A stretch of DNA of 41,898 bases from Funneliformis mosseae (GCA_910592005.1 CAJVPP010000180.1:1-41898), one strand, 5' to 3'. Counted from the first letter of the stretch, positions 1-10,921 are shown. The notes: generated by a model from the letters alone, not told the origin. A program made the numbers and translations.

Positions 1-441
1 TTTTTAACAATTATATATTTAAATAAAATTTCTTTGCATTTTAAAATATTGGATGGCTTTAGACCATTCGCACCATATAATATTTCAAATCTTATATTTG
101 GATAAATAATTTTTTATTTTATTGATTGCAAATGAAAGAAATGAAAGTTAATTGTAATATGAATAATAAAAAAAAAATTCAAAATAAGTTATTAAAAGAT
201 TTAGCAATAATAATTCGCTAATATTAAATTGGTTTTAAATAATTATCTGAAATTCGAAGTTTCACTAAATTAATAATTTTGAAATATATTTATCTTAGAC
301 CAAATAAATAAAATAGTTAGTTTCTCAGAAATAAATAATAAAATTTGACCAGGCCGCCGGGATAAAAATTTATTTTTAAAAAAAAAAAAAAAATTTATTT
401 CAATGTTTGAAAGATGATTGGCTAGTTTTTTGCGAATAAAT

Positions 442-520
442 TTTTTCACGCCCAGTGACCTCATAAAAGTTTATCAAAATAAAGTTTTTACACGCCTGGT
501 GACCCGCGTAAAAAATTTAT
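442..520. repeat. Two-copy direct repeat, period about 43 bp
   Basis: The segments 442-474 and 485-520 are related: each has a T-run, then CACGCC, then GTGACC, then an A/T stretch ending in TTTAT. A third, less similar GC patch (GACCAGGCCGCCGGG, 346-360) lies just upstream. These are the only GC-rich patches in the first kilobase. Function unknown; probably remnants of a repeat. Confidence 0.45.
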
Positions 521-1332
521 TAAAAAAAATTTATGTATGATTAGTATGATTGGGGGGATATGCAATCTAAATCTTTTTTTAAAAAAAAATCCTTTTCCGT
601 CACAGTAATAATGTTCCTTTTTCACTATTTTAATGGTTTTTTTAGTCATTACCTTTTTCTCCATAGTAATAATTTGGTTTTTTTTTTATATCAAATGTTA
701 AAAAAAAATGACTTCTGTGAGCATATAAGTTATATTAAGAAATAATAAATTGTCAAATACATCCTGTAATTAAAAATCCTTCATAGTATACGGTTGCAAA
801 TTCGTTATATAAATTTTTTTCTATTAAATCTGCTCTCCCAATCTGATTTCTCTTGTATTATCGCTAGATGTCTAAGATAGAATTCAAAAGTGTCACCACA
901 TTTACTTGTCAAAAATCAGAAAAAAAAAATGAACAAAATTTTCCTTCCGAAGTGGTCCAACTCGAAGGAAAATCCTAAAAAAAATAGAAATAAATGAAAA
1001 TAAAATCATTGATGCAATCGGTCCCGAAAGTAAAAAGAAAAAAGTTGAAAAAAAATTACAAATCAAACAAAAAAAAACAACGCATACTTCCAAATGATCC
1101 AAGCCGAAAATAATTATTAATAAAAGAAAAAATATATATTCGATTCGTTGCGGCCCGTTGCGTAAGAACCCGAAAGTATAAAAGAAATATGAACCGAGAT
1201 GACTGCGTCTATAGAAACTTTCAACTTATTGTTTTATCCTTTCCTGGACTGTAAAAATAGATCTCGCTTTTGTAATCTTGTTTTATATTACATCACGTCA
1301 AGTATCACGTGACGTAACCCAGCAAATGACCA
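521..1332. other. AT-rich intergenic DNA, no gene seen
   Basis: Poly-A and poly-T tracts dominate and all six frames are short and low-complexity. I see no family match, splice-site pattern or structured repeat here. Small open frames at 560-745 and 902-1102 consist of Phe/Lys/Leu runs from homopolymers and are not credible genes. Confidence 0.6.
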
Positions 1333-1340
1333 CATATGGG

Positions 1341-1483
1341 CAGTGATGTGCACTTGGAAGAATGGAAGTACCCTTGGAAGCACTTTTGGAAGGGTTGGAA
1401 GCATAATTCTCTAATAATTTCATTTGGATTAAAAGCTTCCAACCAAATTTTATACTATTGGAAGCATAAAATGCACATTACTG
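1341..1483. mobile_element. hAT-type MITE, 143 bp, with 8-bp target duplication
   Basis: The element starts with CAGTGATGTGCA and its other end, read on the minus strand, is CAGTAATGTGCA (11 of 12 match). It is flanked by CATATGGG (1333-1340) and TATATGGG (1484-1491), an 8-bp target-site duplication with one mismatch. An 8-bp duplication and a CAGTG-type terminus are diagnostic of the hAT superfamily. There is no coding capacity, so it must have been moved by a transposase elsewhere. Inside, the motif TGGAAG occurs about six times, mostly near the left end, with an inverted copy (CTTCCAA) near the centre; such subterminal repeats are typical transposase-binding sites in hAT elements. Confidence 0.85.
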
Positions 1484-1491
1484 TATATGGG

Positions 1492-2387
1492 CACTTTACA
1501 TTAATATGCTAAAGATGATTGTTTTAGCAAAATAAGTCCAGATTTAACACAAAAAAGTTTCCTCCTTTTCTACTGCAAAGCACCTTCGCATAGTCGTGAA
1601 ATTTGAAGGACTGAATGAGTCAAGATTTTCTTATTTCGTTTACCATAATTCTGATTATCAAAATAATCATGTAAACAATTACATTGTTTAAATAAAATTT
1701 TTGAATAATTGAAAGATGAAAAAGATTTACGTTCATGCTTAATTAATTAATTGAACCTGATGTGAAGTTACCGTTCGAATTTTATGTAGAAATATCCAAA
1801 ATCATAATCTTTAATCGATTGTCTTCCTGAAGAATCCAAAGAATTATGTTAGAATGATTATATCATATTGTGGAATTCGCAACTTACTTAAGGATCGGCA
1901 ACCCAACGATAATAAGTAGTAACACGAGAAATATTTAAAATGCTCATCGGTCACGAAAATGCTTGATCCGAAAAAATTTTCCATTAACGGGATTTCAATC
2001 GAATTGCTGCACAAAATTTAAAAAATTGAACGGTGCATCATGACAAAATGCAGCTTAAACTAATCATCTAATCAGAGTTTACTAAATATCATTATTTGAT
2101 GCTTTGTTGAAAATTAAAACGAAAGTATTCAATGTCGCACAAATTTTTTTAACTATAAAATTTTCCAATTACTGTAAACACAAACTAATTTTCTGCGTTT
2201 CAAATTCAAAAAAGATTTCTAATATTAATTCTAATATTCGATGTCTTATAACACCATATATCATAATGGATGAACATTTATAAATCATAAAAAGTTATTG
2301 TCAAAGAACAAAGCCATAATTAGATGCCCTAATTGGACTTTTCAAAGTTGGATTGCTCCGAAATTGAACTTTAAACTCGGAAATATG
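1492..2387. other. Intergenic, nothing recognised
   Basis: AT-rich sequence of moderate complexity. No frame shows a continuous protein-like run and no terminal repeats were found. Confidence 0.5.
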
Positions 2388-2417
2388 GATCTGCCCCAAT
2401 ATAAATTGGGGCAGATC
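2388..2417. repeat. Perfect 13-bp GC-rich hairpin
   Basis: GATCTGCCCCAAT (2388-2400) is followed by ATAA and then its exact complement ATTGGGGCAGATC (2405-2417). A perfect 13-bp stem with a 4-nt loop and seven G:C pairs is far from random in this AT-rich setting. It lies inside an open frame at 2298-2492, but that frame matches nothing I recognise. It could be the core of a foldback element or a structured RNA; no T-run follows, so it is not an obvious terminator. Confidence 0.8.
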
Positions 2418-2586
2418 GCACAACACATCCTGGATTCCACATGTATAGTAAGGACTAGATATAGTGTTGATCCGCGCATTCTCACCCCATGACTATCAGT
2501 AAAATAAAATTGGAGGTTTCATTTTGCCGATAACTGATTGTCCATCAACTTGGAAGAAGGTATAAATTCACGTAAAATATCATAAA

Positions 2587-3073
2587 TTATCGAGCAGCAC
2601 CTTCCTCCTTTCGTGCTCTAGGCCTATTGGCCTTATTCAAAGCCGCAATAAGGTTTTAATAATGACTATAGGTTGGCACAAAATCCCGATGAGTATGTTA
2701 TCTTTCGATGCATAATCGTCTTTGAATTCGTCGTCTACGCAACAGCTTGCCAACACTTTCATTTTTTCGTAATATTTAGCAGCTTTTCTGACGCTTATAG
2801 CGGCCTTACAACCTTCAGGCTACCGTTCCTTTAGCTGTTGTTGATATCGAGATTTCGGCGATGAATAACTGCGTCGACAAATACTCTCCTAATAATTGAA
2901 TAGCTTGTTTGCTGAACCATGCCATAACTCATCAGGAATGAGCGAGATGCTCTATATCGATTTGAAGAGATGCAGCGTATGTCCCAACTTCGTGACCAAT
3001 CAAATAATCGATGCATTTGGTTATATGTTCTGTAGCATCAATACTTTGCAGTTAGATCAGTTGGAAATACATG
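2587..3073 (-). pseudogene. Broken gene of unknown family
   Basis: The minus strand reads like protein across two or three frames but I do not recognise the family. The upstream part contains TKCIDYLIGHEVGTYAASLQ and, after two adjacent stop codons, MAWFSKQAIQLLGEYLS. After a frame change come KAAKYYEKMKVLASCCVDD and FKDDYASKDNILIGIL, and a final one-base shift leads into NKANRPRARKEEGAAR and a stop at 2587. The residue mix (amphipathic, charged, with a basic tail) differs clearly from the Lys/Phe/Asn noise of neighbouring frames, so this was once coding. At least two frame changes and internal stops show it is dead. It may belong to a mobile element. Confidence 0.6.
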
Positions 3074-4788
3074 ATCTAGGTCAGCTTATATGTAATTTTA
3101 GGAGTCGGTATAAGTTTCATCGTGTAATTACTTAAATTACATTTGTAGCTTTTATGGTTTTTCTTGGTATAAGACGAAACCGAAAGATTATCCCTGTTTA
3201 TTTTCAACATGTGGCTGAAGTGACAATATACCCCCCCCCACATCGTAATGTTAACGTTTTTTTAAACTTTTAAATTTGAACATCAAAAGAGATGTCGAAT
3301 AAGTAATACCACCATCGTCAATATAGAATGCCGAAGGTACGACCTGGTCGCACATATCATAACTGCCAATGAAATAAGAAAAGAATGTATAATAAACGTT
3401 TTCTTCATGAGTGAATTTCTTTTTTTTTATTTCTTGTCAAAAAATCAGATAGGTGCATTCTAGGGAGACCACATTCCTTTAAACATTTCGGCATCCTAAT
3501 TCTTTTTTTTTATTTTTTCATTCAACATTTAAGAAAATCACAACCAGATATTGTCAAACTCCTTTAATTTTACGATTTTCATAATCGGAATTTCATTTTT
3601 TATTACTTTGATTTTATTTTTATTAAACTTTAAAACTAGACTACTTTGCATTTTTTTTTTTTTCTAACAATGGATATATATAAAAAAAAAATTTTTTCTG
3701 TTGTAAAAAATACATTGTATTATATGTTTATATAAAAATAAAAAGTTCCGAGATCGACAAGTATTAAATATTTGATCTAATATACAGTTCATTAAAATTA
3801 TATTCTTTATTTCGTCGTCGGATCGAGGAGATCGGATTCACATTTCAACCACTTCTAACAAAATGTCTTAATATGCAAGCGCATTGACAATTTTATTTTA
3901 ATTACTTTTTTGTACTCAAATAGGTTGGTTTTATTGCCGATTTTTTCTTCTTTTAAGAAAAAAAAAGAGATAAAAAAAAAAAAATTGAATTTCACCGAAA
4001 AGGCGTCAGAATGTGCATTAATGAAAGTCAACGTGACACTAAAACAAAAAAATAACCCCCAAAATTTATTTGCACCAAAAAGGTTTCATTATGAAAGAGT
4101 GTTGACGCATAAAAGATAATCAAAAATTTTAAAAAAAAAAAATTTGCCGGTTTGCCCAAAAGCAAGATTCAATACCGAAATATATGTGCTTACAAATAAT
4201 TTCAATACCTCCCTAATACAAAAAAGGAGAAAGGGGAAATGATCTTCGAAATTTCGTACGTAATAATCATGTTATCGATGTGGTGTGTATGTTATAACAC
4301 TGCAAAGTCAAAGTCCATACCCGATTATCCTTTTTCCTTTATGGCCTCTATCGTGATCTGGACCAAAATTTCTAATAATAAAGGAAAAGAAAATTTGTGA
4401 CCCTATGGCTATTTCAGCCCGGAAAAAGAGGAAAACGGGCGAAAATGAGCATATTTTGAGCAAGAATGTATTGAATAAATGGCCAAATTGAAGTATTTCT
4501 TTTAGATACTTCAGCTTTAGAATTAGGATGGTGGACTACAATCGTAGTGAGAGCATTTATAGTTAGCATTTAGAGAGAGATTCATACCATATTTTTTGTT
4601 TTACTTTTTTAATATTTACACGTTCTAATTCAATATAAATAAAGTCCATAACAACCGTAAATTTACTTTACATTTTATTTTTTTATTTTACAAAAAATAT
4701 AATCAATACAGAAATACAAAAACTAAAAAACCAAATACTTTAATTACTGAAAAAAACCTAACATACATATGTTACTTTCAAATATAAA
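3074..4788. other. Intergenic, homopolymer-rich
   Basis: Contains a C10 tract near 3231-3240 and several long A and T runs (3420-3430, 3650-3663, 4123-4141). No protein-like frame or paired terminal repeats were found; the open frame at 3910-4119 is Lys-rich low complexity. Confidence 0.55.
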
Positions 4789-4806
4789 GGCCGGACCTGG
4801 CCGGCC
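4789..4806. repeat. GGCCGG / CCGGCC palindrome
   Basis: GGCCGG, six bases, then CCGGCC form a 6-bp all-GC stem in otherwise AT-rich DNA. It holds several CpG sites and may be the remaining core of an older repeat. Confidence 0.6.
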
Positions 4807-5354
4807 ATAATCATTCTAGTTATAATTATTAATTTTCAGCCTTCAACTTGCTTCCTTGTTTGCTGATTTGGAAAATCCTTGATTGTCATGTGACTTATAC
4901 TAACGTTGTGTCCGATAAATTAAATAAAAAAAGACGTGGTGAAATATTGGATTATTTACTCAATTTTTAGAAAATGCGGTAAATATCTTGTATGAGATTC
5001 TCTTATTTCTGAAAAATTTTCAATACTATTCAAAACTTCTAAATATAATTTTGATCCATTGTATATAAAATCAAGAAATTGAATTTTGCCCCCCTTTTAT
5101 AACAACACAATTTTTTGGCGTGGCATAAGCTGCAAAGTTATTTTATTAGGACCGACTGTAAAAATAAAATAAAATAATATCTTTGCTAATTTATCTATAG
5201 GATAATTTCAATAAGTTTCGCCAAAAATGTACACAATATATATATATTTTTTTTTCTTTAAATTCAAACGTCCAATCCAACATAGAGAAAGCTGATAATA
5301 AATATTACAATGGAACGGAAAAAAAGAACATACATTATCCATTTACCTCAACCA
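4807..5354. other. Intergenic, nothing recognised
   Basis: AT-rich sequence downstream of the secreted-protein gene at 5694-6286. No coding frame or clear repeat was found. Confidence 0.5.
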
Positions 5355-5417
5355 GCCACTATAGACACTATGGTCCGTCTTGGATCCCATTGGTCGAATT
5401 TTTAGTGTTGTAGTGGC
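5355..5417. repeat. Foldback element with 15-16 bp inverted arms
   Basis: GCCACTATAGACACTA (5355-5370) is nearly complementary to TAGTGTTGTAGTGGC (5403-5417), with two mismatches and a 32-nt loop that is GC-richer than its surroundings. No target duplication is obvious. It lies about 280 bp past the stop of the secreted-protein gene. Confidence 0.6.
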
Positions 5418-5693
5418 CAAGCCCTCTTCTGTTTCTTTTATTTTCTATGTTCTTGAAAGGTGATAGGCTTAATTTAGGTTAAGTTTTTGATGATCTTCTA
5501 TAGAATAGTCATAGATTAGTCTGAACGAGATTTTCATAATTTCTTCGAATATGTATTTTATTTCAATAAAGATTTTATGGAACTAACGCACTTTTAAAAT
5601 ATATTTTCTTTAAATTCACATTCACATAATTTTTTTTTATTCATGAGGATCTTATTAATAAAATTTAACGTGGGTATTCTTTCTTATTGTTAA

Positions 5694-6286
5694 TCACTTT
5701 CCCATTATAGTAAAAATTTCAATCATATATTTAGCAGGTAATGGAGTGTATAAAGGAACTTGAAGTTTTACTTTTAACGAATACACATCATCTATACGGA
5801 CAATACTATCACCTTTCCATAATGATTTAACAAATTCTCCTTTTTCATTATATAAGTCAAGGCCATGTACGAATGCTTGCTCGTTACTTTTCCAATCTAC
5901 TTGAATCTCTTCATTACTTGTAAATTTTTTCATCAGCTTTAGGAGAAATGAATTGAATTCCTGTGAACGGGAAAGAAGGAAAAGATTTTATTAAAAATAT
6001 ATATATATATATATTTTTTTTTTAAAAAAAAAAAAAACTTACCATCACATTCACGTTTAGGACGAGATGGAAAAGCTGTATAATAAATAAAGGAAATAGG
6101 TCGAAAGATCAATTTTAAAAAGAAAATAAAATGATTAAAAAGATCAATTTAAAATGAAGAAAAGAAAAGAAAAAGAAAAAAGAAAAAGTTACATGAAGGT
6201 ATATGAATAGCTAGAGCTGACAATGCGATTAAAGAGAATAATAAGAGAATTGAAATAAATGAATTGAATTTGATGACGGTATTCAT
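5694..6286 (-). CDS. Small secreted protein, three exons, with apparent 1-nt frameshift
   Basis: Exon 1 (6286-6193) starts with ATG and encodes a clear signal peptide: a short N-terminus with one Lys, a hydrophobic core (SILLLFSLIALS), then ALA at about residue 26. Exon 2 (6075-6043) is a 33-nt microexon encoding SFPSRPKRECDG, with a Lys-Arg site suited to Kex2-type cleavage. Exon 3 runs 5960-5694. Both introns (6192-6076, 117 nt; 6042-5961, 82 nt) begin GTAA and end CAG, and the codon phases match across both junctions. Exon 3 continues IQFISPKADEK, then a run of six A (5926-5931) puts the reading frame one base out before FTSNEEIQVDWKS and the rest to the stop. Losing one A would restore one frame, so this is either a recent pseudogene or a homopolymer error. 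The exon 3 wording recalls Kre9/Knh1-like secreted domains, but I am not sure. Confidence 0.75.
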
Positions 6287-6309
6287 TTTGTAATTTGTTT
6301 GTTTATTTA

Positions 6310-6412
6310 TTTATTTTTTTTTTTTTGTTGGTGGAAAGTTCTTACATTTATTAAAGTTGATTTCATTTTATTTTTTTTTTTTTTTGTTAGATGGAAAGTT
6401 TTTATATTTATT
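6310..6412. repeat. Tandem duplication, about 60 bp, upstream of the secreted-protein gene
   Basis: Two adjacent units each contain a T-run, GTT, then TGGAAAGTT, then ACATTTATTAA or ATATTTATTAA. They begin about 25 bp upstream of the start codon at 6286, so they may lie in the promoter or 5' untranslated region. Confidence 0.65.
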
Positions 6413-6640
6413 AAGTTTTCGTTTCTAATGAATCTTCGTTCAGCAACAAATAAAGAAGATATAAAGATATAAACATCTAAACTATTTGCGAGTATAAAAT
6501 CATCTTTTGAATTTTTTTGTTCTTTGTAATTAAAATTTTTTTTCAATTTTGCTGAACAGATTGGTTGGCTGAAGCTTAATTAAAATTTATAAAAAAAAAA
6601 AAAAAAAATTATTTTCTTTTTTTCATATGTATTTGATTCT

Positions 6641-6688
6641 AATACGACCGGATTTAAGTTCTTTTAAAAATTTGTAATACGACCGGAT
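6641..6688. repeat. Direct repeat AATACGACCGGAT, period 35 bp
   Basis: The 13-mer AATACGACCGGAT occurs exactly at 6641-6653 and 6676-6688. A weaker relative (ATTACGACCAGACC) follows near 6789. Both exact copies keep CpG sites. They lie upstream of the minus-strand gene ending at 6286, so a regulatory role is possible but unproven. Confidence 0.7.
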
Positions 6689-6713
6689 ATATTTCTTTTT
6701 GTTATAAACTGAA

Positions 6714-6784
6714 ATTGATTTTCGTCAACTGAAATTCTGAAATTGATTTTTCGTCTGAAATTGGAATTTTAGACGAAAATCAAT
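6714..6784. repeat. Perfect 13-bp inverted repeat
   Basis: ATTGATTTTCGTC (6714-6726) and its exact complement GACGAAAATCAAT (6772-6784) bracket 45 nt that contains further copies of the half-motif. It could be a small foldback element. Confidence 0.65.
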
Positions 6785-7184
6785 AACGATTACGACCAGA
6801 CCAGATTTATCTAAATGCAATTCAATCGATAATGACCTCACCACCAAGAAGATTAATACCTTTTGTGCTTCATTTTAAGGGCAGCCGATCATTTATTTGG
6901 AAAAGTGTTTTCATAGTAAATTTAAATAGTTAGCTTTTTCGTCAAAACGACATTTTTTTTTTTCATTTTGTTAACAAAAAAAATAATTTCATGCGTCACT
7001 CTGTTGTCCTTATAGTAGGTCATCATATTTTCAATCGTTATTTTCATCCTATAAAGTTGAGAAAGGGGTGGGATATCTATCATTAGGTTTCCAGGCATTA
7101 GTGTAATCCATTATAATGTAAGTTACCTTTATACTTTGATTGTTCGAGAACTCTTTAGAACATGAACTGGTATTAATCCCTTTA

Positions 7185-7952
7185 TTGAATAGTTATATCT
7201 ATACCGGAAATATTGACCTGACCAATAAGGAGGGAATCGAAAAATTAAATTTTTTGTTCATCTCTCAACAATTTTTTTTAAAACTACCTAACTAAATTCA
7301 TTGAAAAATATCTTATAAAAACCCATTCTGAATATTTAAGGAAGTATCCGTGGAAACCCTTCAGAGTATTTATTTAGCAAGTACACCTTTAAAGATTTAT
7401 AGGAAATTTGTATAGACGCAATCAGTTATGAACCGAAACTCATCCTCCTCTCAGATAATTACCCGCTCCTCTATTCTCAGCGGGATGCTCTTAATTTGAT
7501 TGAGATTGAAATTTGGGAAAATTTAGTTAAATGGGTGTCAAACAAATTTCAAGGCAACCTAATGATAACGTTGATGAATGGACTCAAAAAGATTTCGTCG
7601 AATTAGAAAGATATATTCACCTTCATTAGGTTTTACGAAATTTCTTCTGAAGATTATTTTAAAAAGGTAAAACCTTTGAAAGTTTTTACCCAAGGAATTG
7701 CAGGAAAACATTATTTTGTACCATATGGTACCTGGGCATGCACCAAAGTTTAAAACATTAACGTCAAGTTTTGCAAAGAATGTGAGTAATGATATTGATT
7801 CTAAATTATTTGAACAAAAGCATTTTCTTACGCTTGCAAATTCGATAGATGAAAAGCATGAAACTGCTGCTTACATTAAAAATATTCCATATAATTTTCA
7901 ACTGGTATATCGAACATGTAGTCCTGGTAGTTTTTCTATTGATAATATTTAA
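7185..7952 (+). pseudogene. BTB-BACK-TLDc family protein, broken
   Basis: The plus strand carries a degraded BTB/POZ-BACK-TLDc protein spread over several frames. In order: YIYTGNIDLTNKEG (end of a BTB fold), LQSIYLAST, DALNLIEIEIWENLVKW (the helix of the BACK region that follows BTB), IRFYEISSEDYFKKVKP, and then an uninterrupted run to 7952 containing KELQENIILYHMVPGHAPKF, DSKLFEQKHFLTLANSID and YNFQLVYR, which matches the start of a TLDc domain. These proteins are thought to be Cullin-3 ubiquitin-ligase adaptors and are greatly expanded in Glomeromycotina. Several frame changes, the lack of a credible start and the missing C-terminal part of TLDc show it is dead. The last 84 codons are open because decay has not yet hit them, not because they form a gene. 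Confidence 0.8.
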
Positions 7953-8732
7953 AATATTTGCGAATATATATATAATTAAACTGTGAGGTGGGATCGTTCT
8001 AGATCAAAGATAAGTATTATATTTTGAATTATAAAAAGAAATTTTTTTTGATGGGTTTCTTCTCAAACAATTTTAAATTCCTTTTAAGGATAAATTCAAA
8101 TGGAAAATATTTTTCGATTTATTGGAAGCGTTACTAATGGTTGTTAAGGAGAACTCTACTATACTCTAGGGAGAAATGTAATATCAGCAACATGGCATTA
8201 CAATTCAAATCGTGACAAAGCTACAAAGAAAATATTAAGAATGCTCTAACTAATGGGTTTCACGTTTGCGCGAGTGACAAAAGAGCGATTTATGTTAAGT
8301 CTCAAATATCATTCTAAAATTTACGTGATGTATAATCATGAATGAGATTTTAGATTACGTGGATGAGCTCTTTTTTATCGAAAAACAAAACAGTTAATAT
8401 TATAAAATAGCGGAAATGTCAAAAAATATTATGAATTTGTTACTCAAGAGTATGGATCCAAATGGGACATTTTCGTTATCGAGAGTGTGAACTAAAATTA
8501 CATGGAACTTTAATTTTAAAGAGTCAACTGGAAAACTGGTATTTATTTTTATTGTATTTTATATTATTTTAAAATAAAAGGTTAAATATTTAATGAATAA
8601 TTAATACTTTCCTATATATTCACCACATTTTTTATTTTTTTAATAACCGAGTTTTTCGAAAGAAAGTCCTTTTTCCTCCAAATGAAAAGTTCTAATATAG
8701 AATAAATAGTAGAAATATATCTAGTCCAGTTT
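7953..8732 (+). other. Coding-like scraps, unidentified
   Basis: Downstream of the BTB-TLDc remnant there are short protein-like stretches on the plus strand, for example NALTNGFHVCASDKRAIYVK near 8240-8295 and YYEFVTQEYGSKWDIFVIES near 8425-8490. They do not fit the rest of a TLDc domain as I know it. They may be further remains of the same locus or of another gene. Confidence 0.35.
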
Positions 8733-8925
8733 TCTTGGTAATGAGATATGTTTTACATATATTGTTAGCAAGCCTGGATTTGTCCTTTGTGACTTTTATA
8801 TTGCCTCGAAGTGTTGCGTCGTCTGACGCCCAAAATATAAAGATCAAATCCGGGTGCTTTTAGGATATGATTCGTCACAATCTTTGCTAACATTACTTTA
8901 GATTTCTATTGTTTTTAATATACCG
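8733..8925 (-). repeat. Dispersed repeat, copy 1
   Basis: The reverse complement of this segment matches 28848-29050 over about 190 bp with small gaps. Best-conserved blocks are AATAGAAATCTAAA, GTTAGCAAAGAT, CCTAAAAGCACCC, the exact 17-mer CGCAACACTTCGAGGCA, and AACAATATATGT. The inner part (about 8763-8893) is bounded by TGTTAGCAAG and CTTTGCTAACA, which are inverted copies of each other, as in a small DNA transposon. Similarity extends about 30 bp beyond these inverted ends on both sides, so the true element may be larger. Confidence 0.75.
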
Positions 8926-9000
8926 TATACAGTATATCTCCTATTTTTTTTTATTTTTCGAATTTAATCTATTTAGGGTGTTCTTAATCACAAAACTCAA

Positions 9001-9090
9001 TGGATCGAAAATCGAAAATCGAATCTTAAAGTCGAATCTTGAGAAAGATAATCGCGATTAAATCGATTCTAAAAATCGATTCCAATCCCT
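9001..9090. repeat. Short tandem array of ATCGA-type motifs
   Basis: GATCGAAAATCGAAAATCGA is followed by related copies (AGTCGAATCTT, ATAATCGCGATTAAATCGATT). About eight TCGA or ATCG motifs fall within 90 bp. CpG sites survive here, unlike in the AT-rich blocks. Confidence 0.6.
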
Positions 9091-10172
9091 ATTCCAAGGA
9101 CTTTAAGCGTAGGTTTTTTAATTTCCAAAAAAAAAAAAAAAAACACAAACTGGATTATCTAAGTACATTTATGTAAATTAAAAAATAGTAAAAAAAAAAA
9201 AATAAATATTGAACCCGTGATTATAAAAAAAAAAATCGCGCGGTTATTCGCAATTTTTTTTGTTTAGGTAGAATTAAAAAATTAATAAAATCAATTAAAA
9301 TAAAAATGAAAATTATTAAAATAAATGAATTCAATAAAATATCAATTCGAAATAAAAAAAAATTTTAAAAAAAATAAAAAAAAAATAACATAATTAAAAA
9401 CATTAAATTAATATCACGGTATAAAAAAGTATTTTTATATTTAAAAATTAAATTTACAAAAATTAAAAAAAAAAAAAAAAAAAAATTTAAAATTAAAATA
9501 ATAAAAAAAAATAAAATAATAGCTAACACTCAGATTATCGTAATAAAATCCACTTCAACTTCACATTAACAACCAGTTGCCAATTTTATCCGAAAAGTTG
9601 TTATAATGTTTGGACGTCTTGCTTCAACTTTAAAATGACCTAGACATGTTATGAAATTGTATTCACATTATTAGCTATACAGACGAGACGGGTCTTACGT
9701 TGAGCACAAATTTTTCAAAAAATTCTATCAACGAAGGTTTATATATATACAATTTCAGTATTTCAGCTATTTTTTTGTAATACGTTACATTTATCAAATC
9801 CTGAAATTGTTGAACTCCAAGAAAATCCAATTTCAATAAATGTTACTTAATCGAATAGATGATAATTTTCCTTCGTAAGAATGTTAAGAGGAAAGGTAAA
9901 ACAGAGCTGTTGAAACTGATTACTTTTTTTTTAATTTTTTATTGAAATAAGAAATTGTAAATAGATGCATTTAAAAAGGTAGTTTGCTATTAAAATCATA
10001 TGATTTATTATTCTCGTAACTTTATTTTAATAGTAACAACCAAATTTTTTCACATTCGACGAAATTCCTGGAGAAACTCTAAACAATTACTTCTTGATGT
10101 TGGCATGAATATATCGATCATAAGAAATTAGTTAGCATTTACGAATGGCGCAAAGACTTCCCCTTGCGTACC
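9091..10172. other. AT-rich intergenic DNA
   Basis: Dominated by A-runs and AAT repeats between about 9120 and 9530, then more complex sequence without a coding frame. Nothing recognised. Confidence 0.55.
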
Positions 10173-10328
10173 GTCAAAAAATGTCACGAAATGGCCGGCA
10201 TTACGGCATTTGGCTGGAATTAATTGTGGCGCACATATGACGTATAATACTTTAGTAAAAATGAAACGCGAAGGGAAGTGACGCCGGTGACAAATTATAT
10301 CACATGAAATTTCGTGACATTTTTTTGA
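10173..10328. mobile_element. Inverted-repeat element (probable MITE), about 156 bp
   Basis: GTCAAAAAATGTCACGAAAT (10173-10192) is mirrored by ATTTCGTGAC plus a T-run plus GAT (10309-10329), giving about 20-bp terminal inverted repeats with one indel. The interior is GC- and CpG-rich for this window (GGCCGGC, GACGCCGGTGAC). No coding capacity is credible; the open frame on the minus strand across it simply reads through the element. I could not find a convincing target duplication, so the superfamily is open. Confidence 0.7.
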
Positions 10329-10894
10329 TGGAATCCTGAGGAAAGATAACAAAAAATGTCAAAATTATCAAAAATAATTATTATATTAATTATGTTTGCT
10401 AGAATAATTATATTACATTTCGTTTTATATTTATTTATTATTCATAGTTTTTAGATTATTTATAATTGTTAACTTTTGTTTTATTAATTATTTTTATTTA
10501 TTAGTTATATATTCGCTATATTTGTTATATTTATTATATTATTATTAGAACATTTTGTATTATACCTCAAAAATCCGACTTTATTGAAAACAGAGATAGG
10601 TTGACGAGTCTTGAGAAAAGAATTCTGAAATCTTGAAATTTATTAAAAATTTTATCCTCACCCTTCCAAACCTTTATCATGTCTCCAAATAAACTTGACT
10701 GTAATAATCAACTTCATAAAATTGTTGCATAAATCTTTCTTAGGACGGACTCGAGTTAGATTTAATTCCTTGTTGGTTAAACTGGTTTCAACTCAATTCC
10801 AAATTAACACCGGGAAAGAATTATTTGAACCAAATAAATTTTTAAGTGAAATGATCGTCGTTCTAGAAATTGGACCGATTTAAAGTCAGTCGCA
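10329..10894. other. Intergenic, low complexity
   Basis: ATT/TTA-rich stretch (10380-10560) followed by more complex DNA. The open frame at 10695-10883 has no recognisable family or splice context. Confidence 0.5.
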
Positions 10895-10921
10895 AAAAAC
10901 CGGTTCTAGCAAAAACCGGTT
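10895..10921. repeat. AAAAACCGGTT direct repeat
   Basis: AAAAACCGGTT occurs at 10895-10905 and 10911-10921, each holding the palindrome ACCGGT. It sits just before the AT-rich block begins. Confidence 0.65.
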
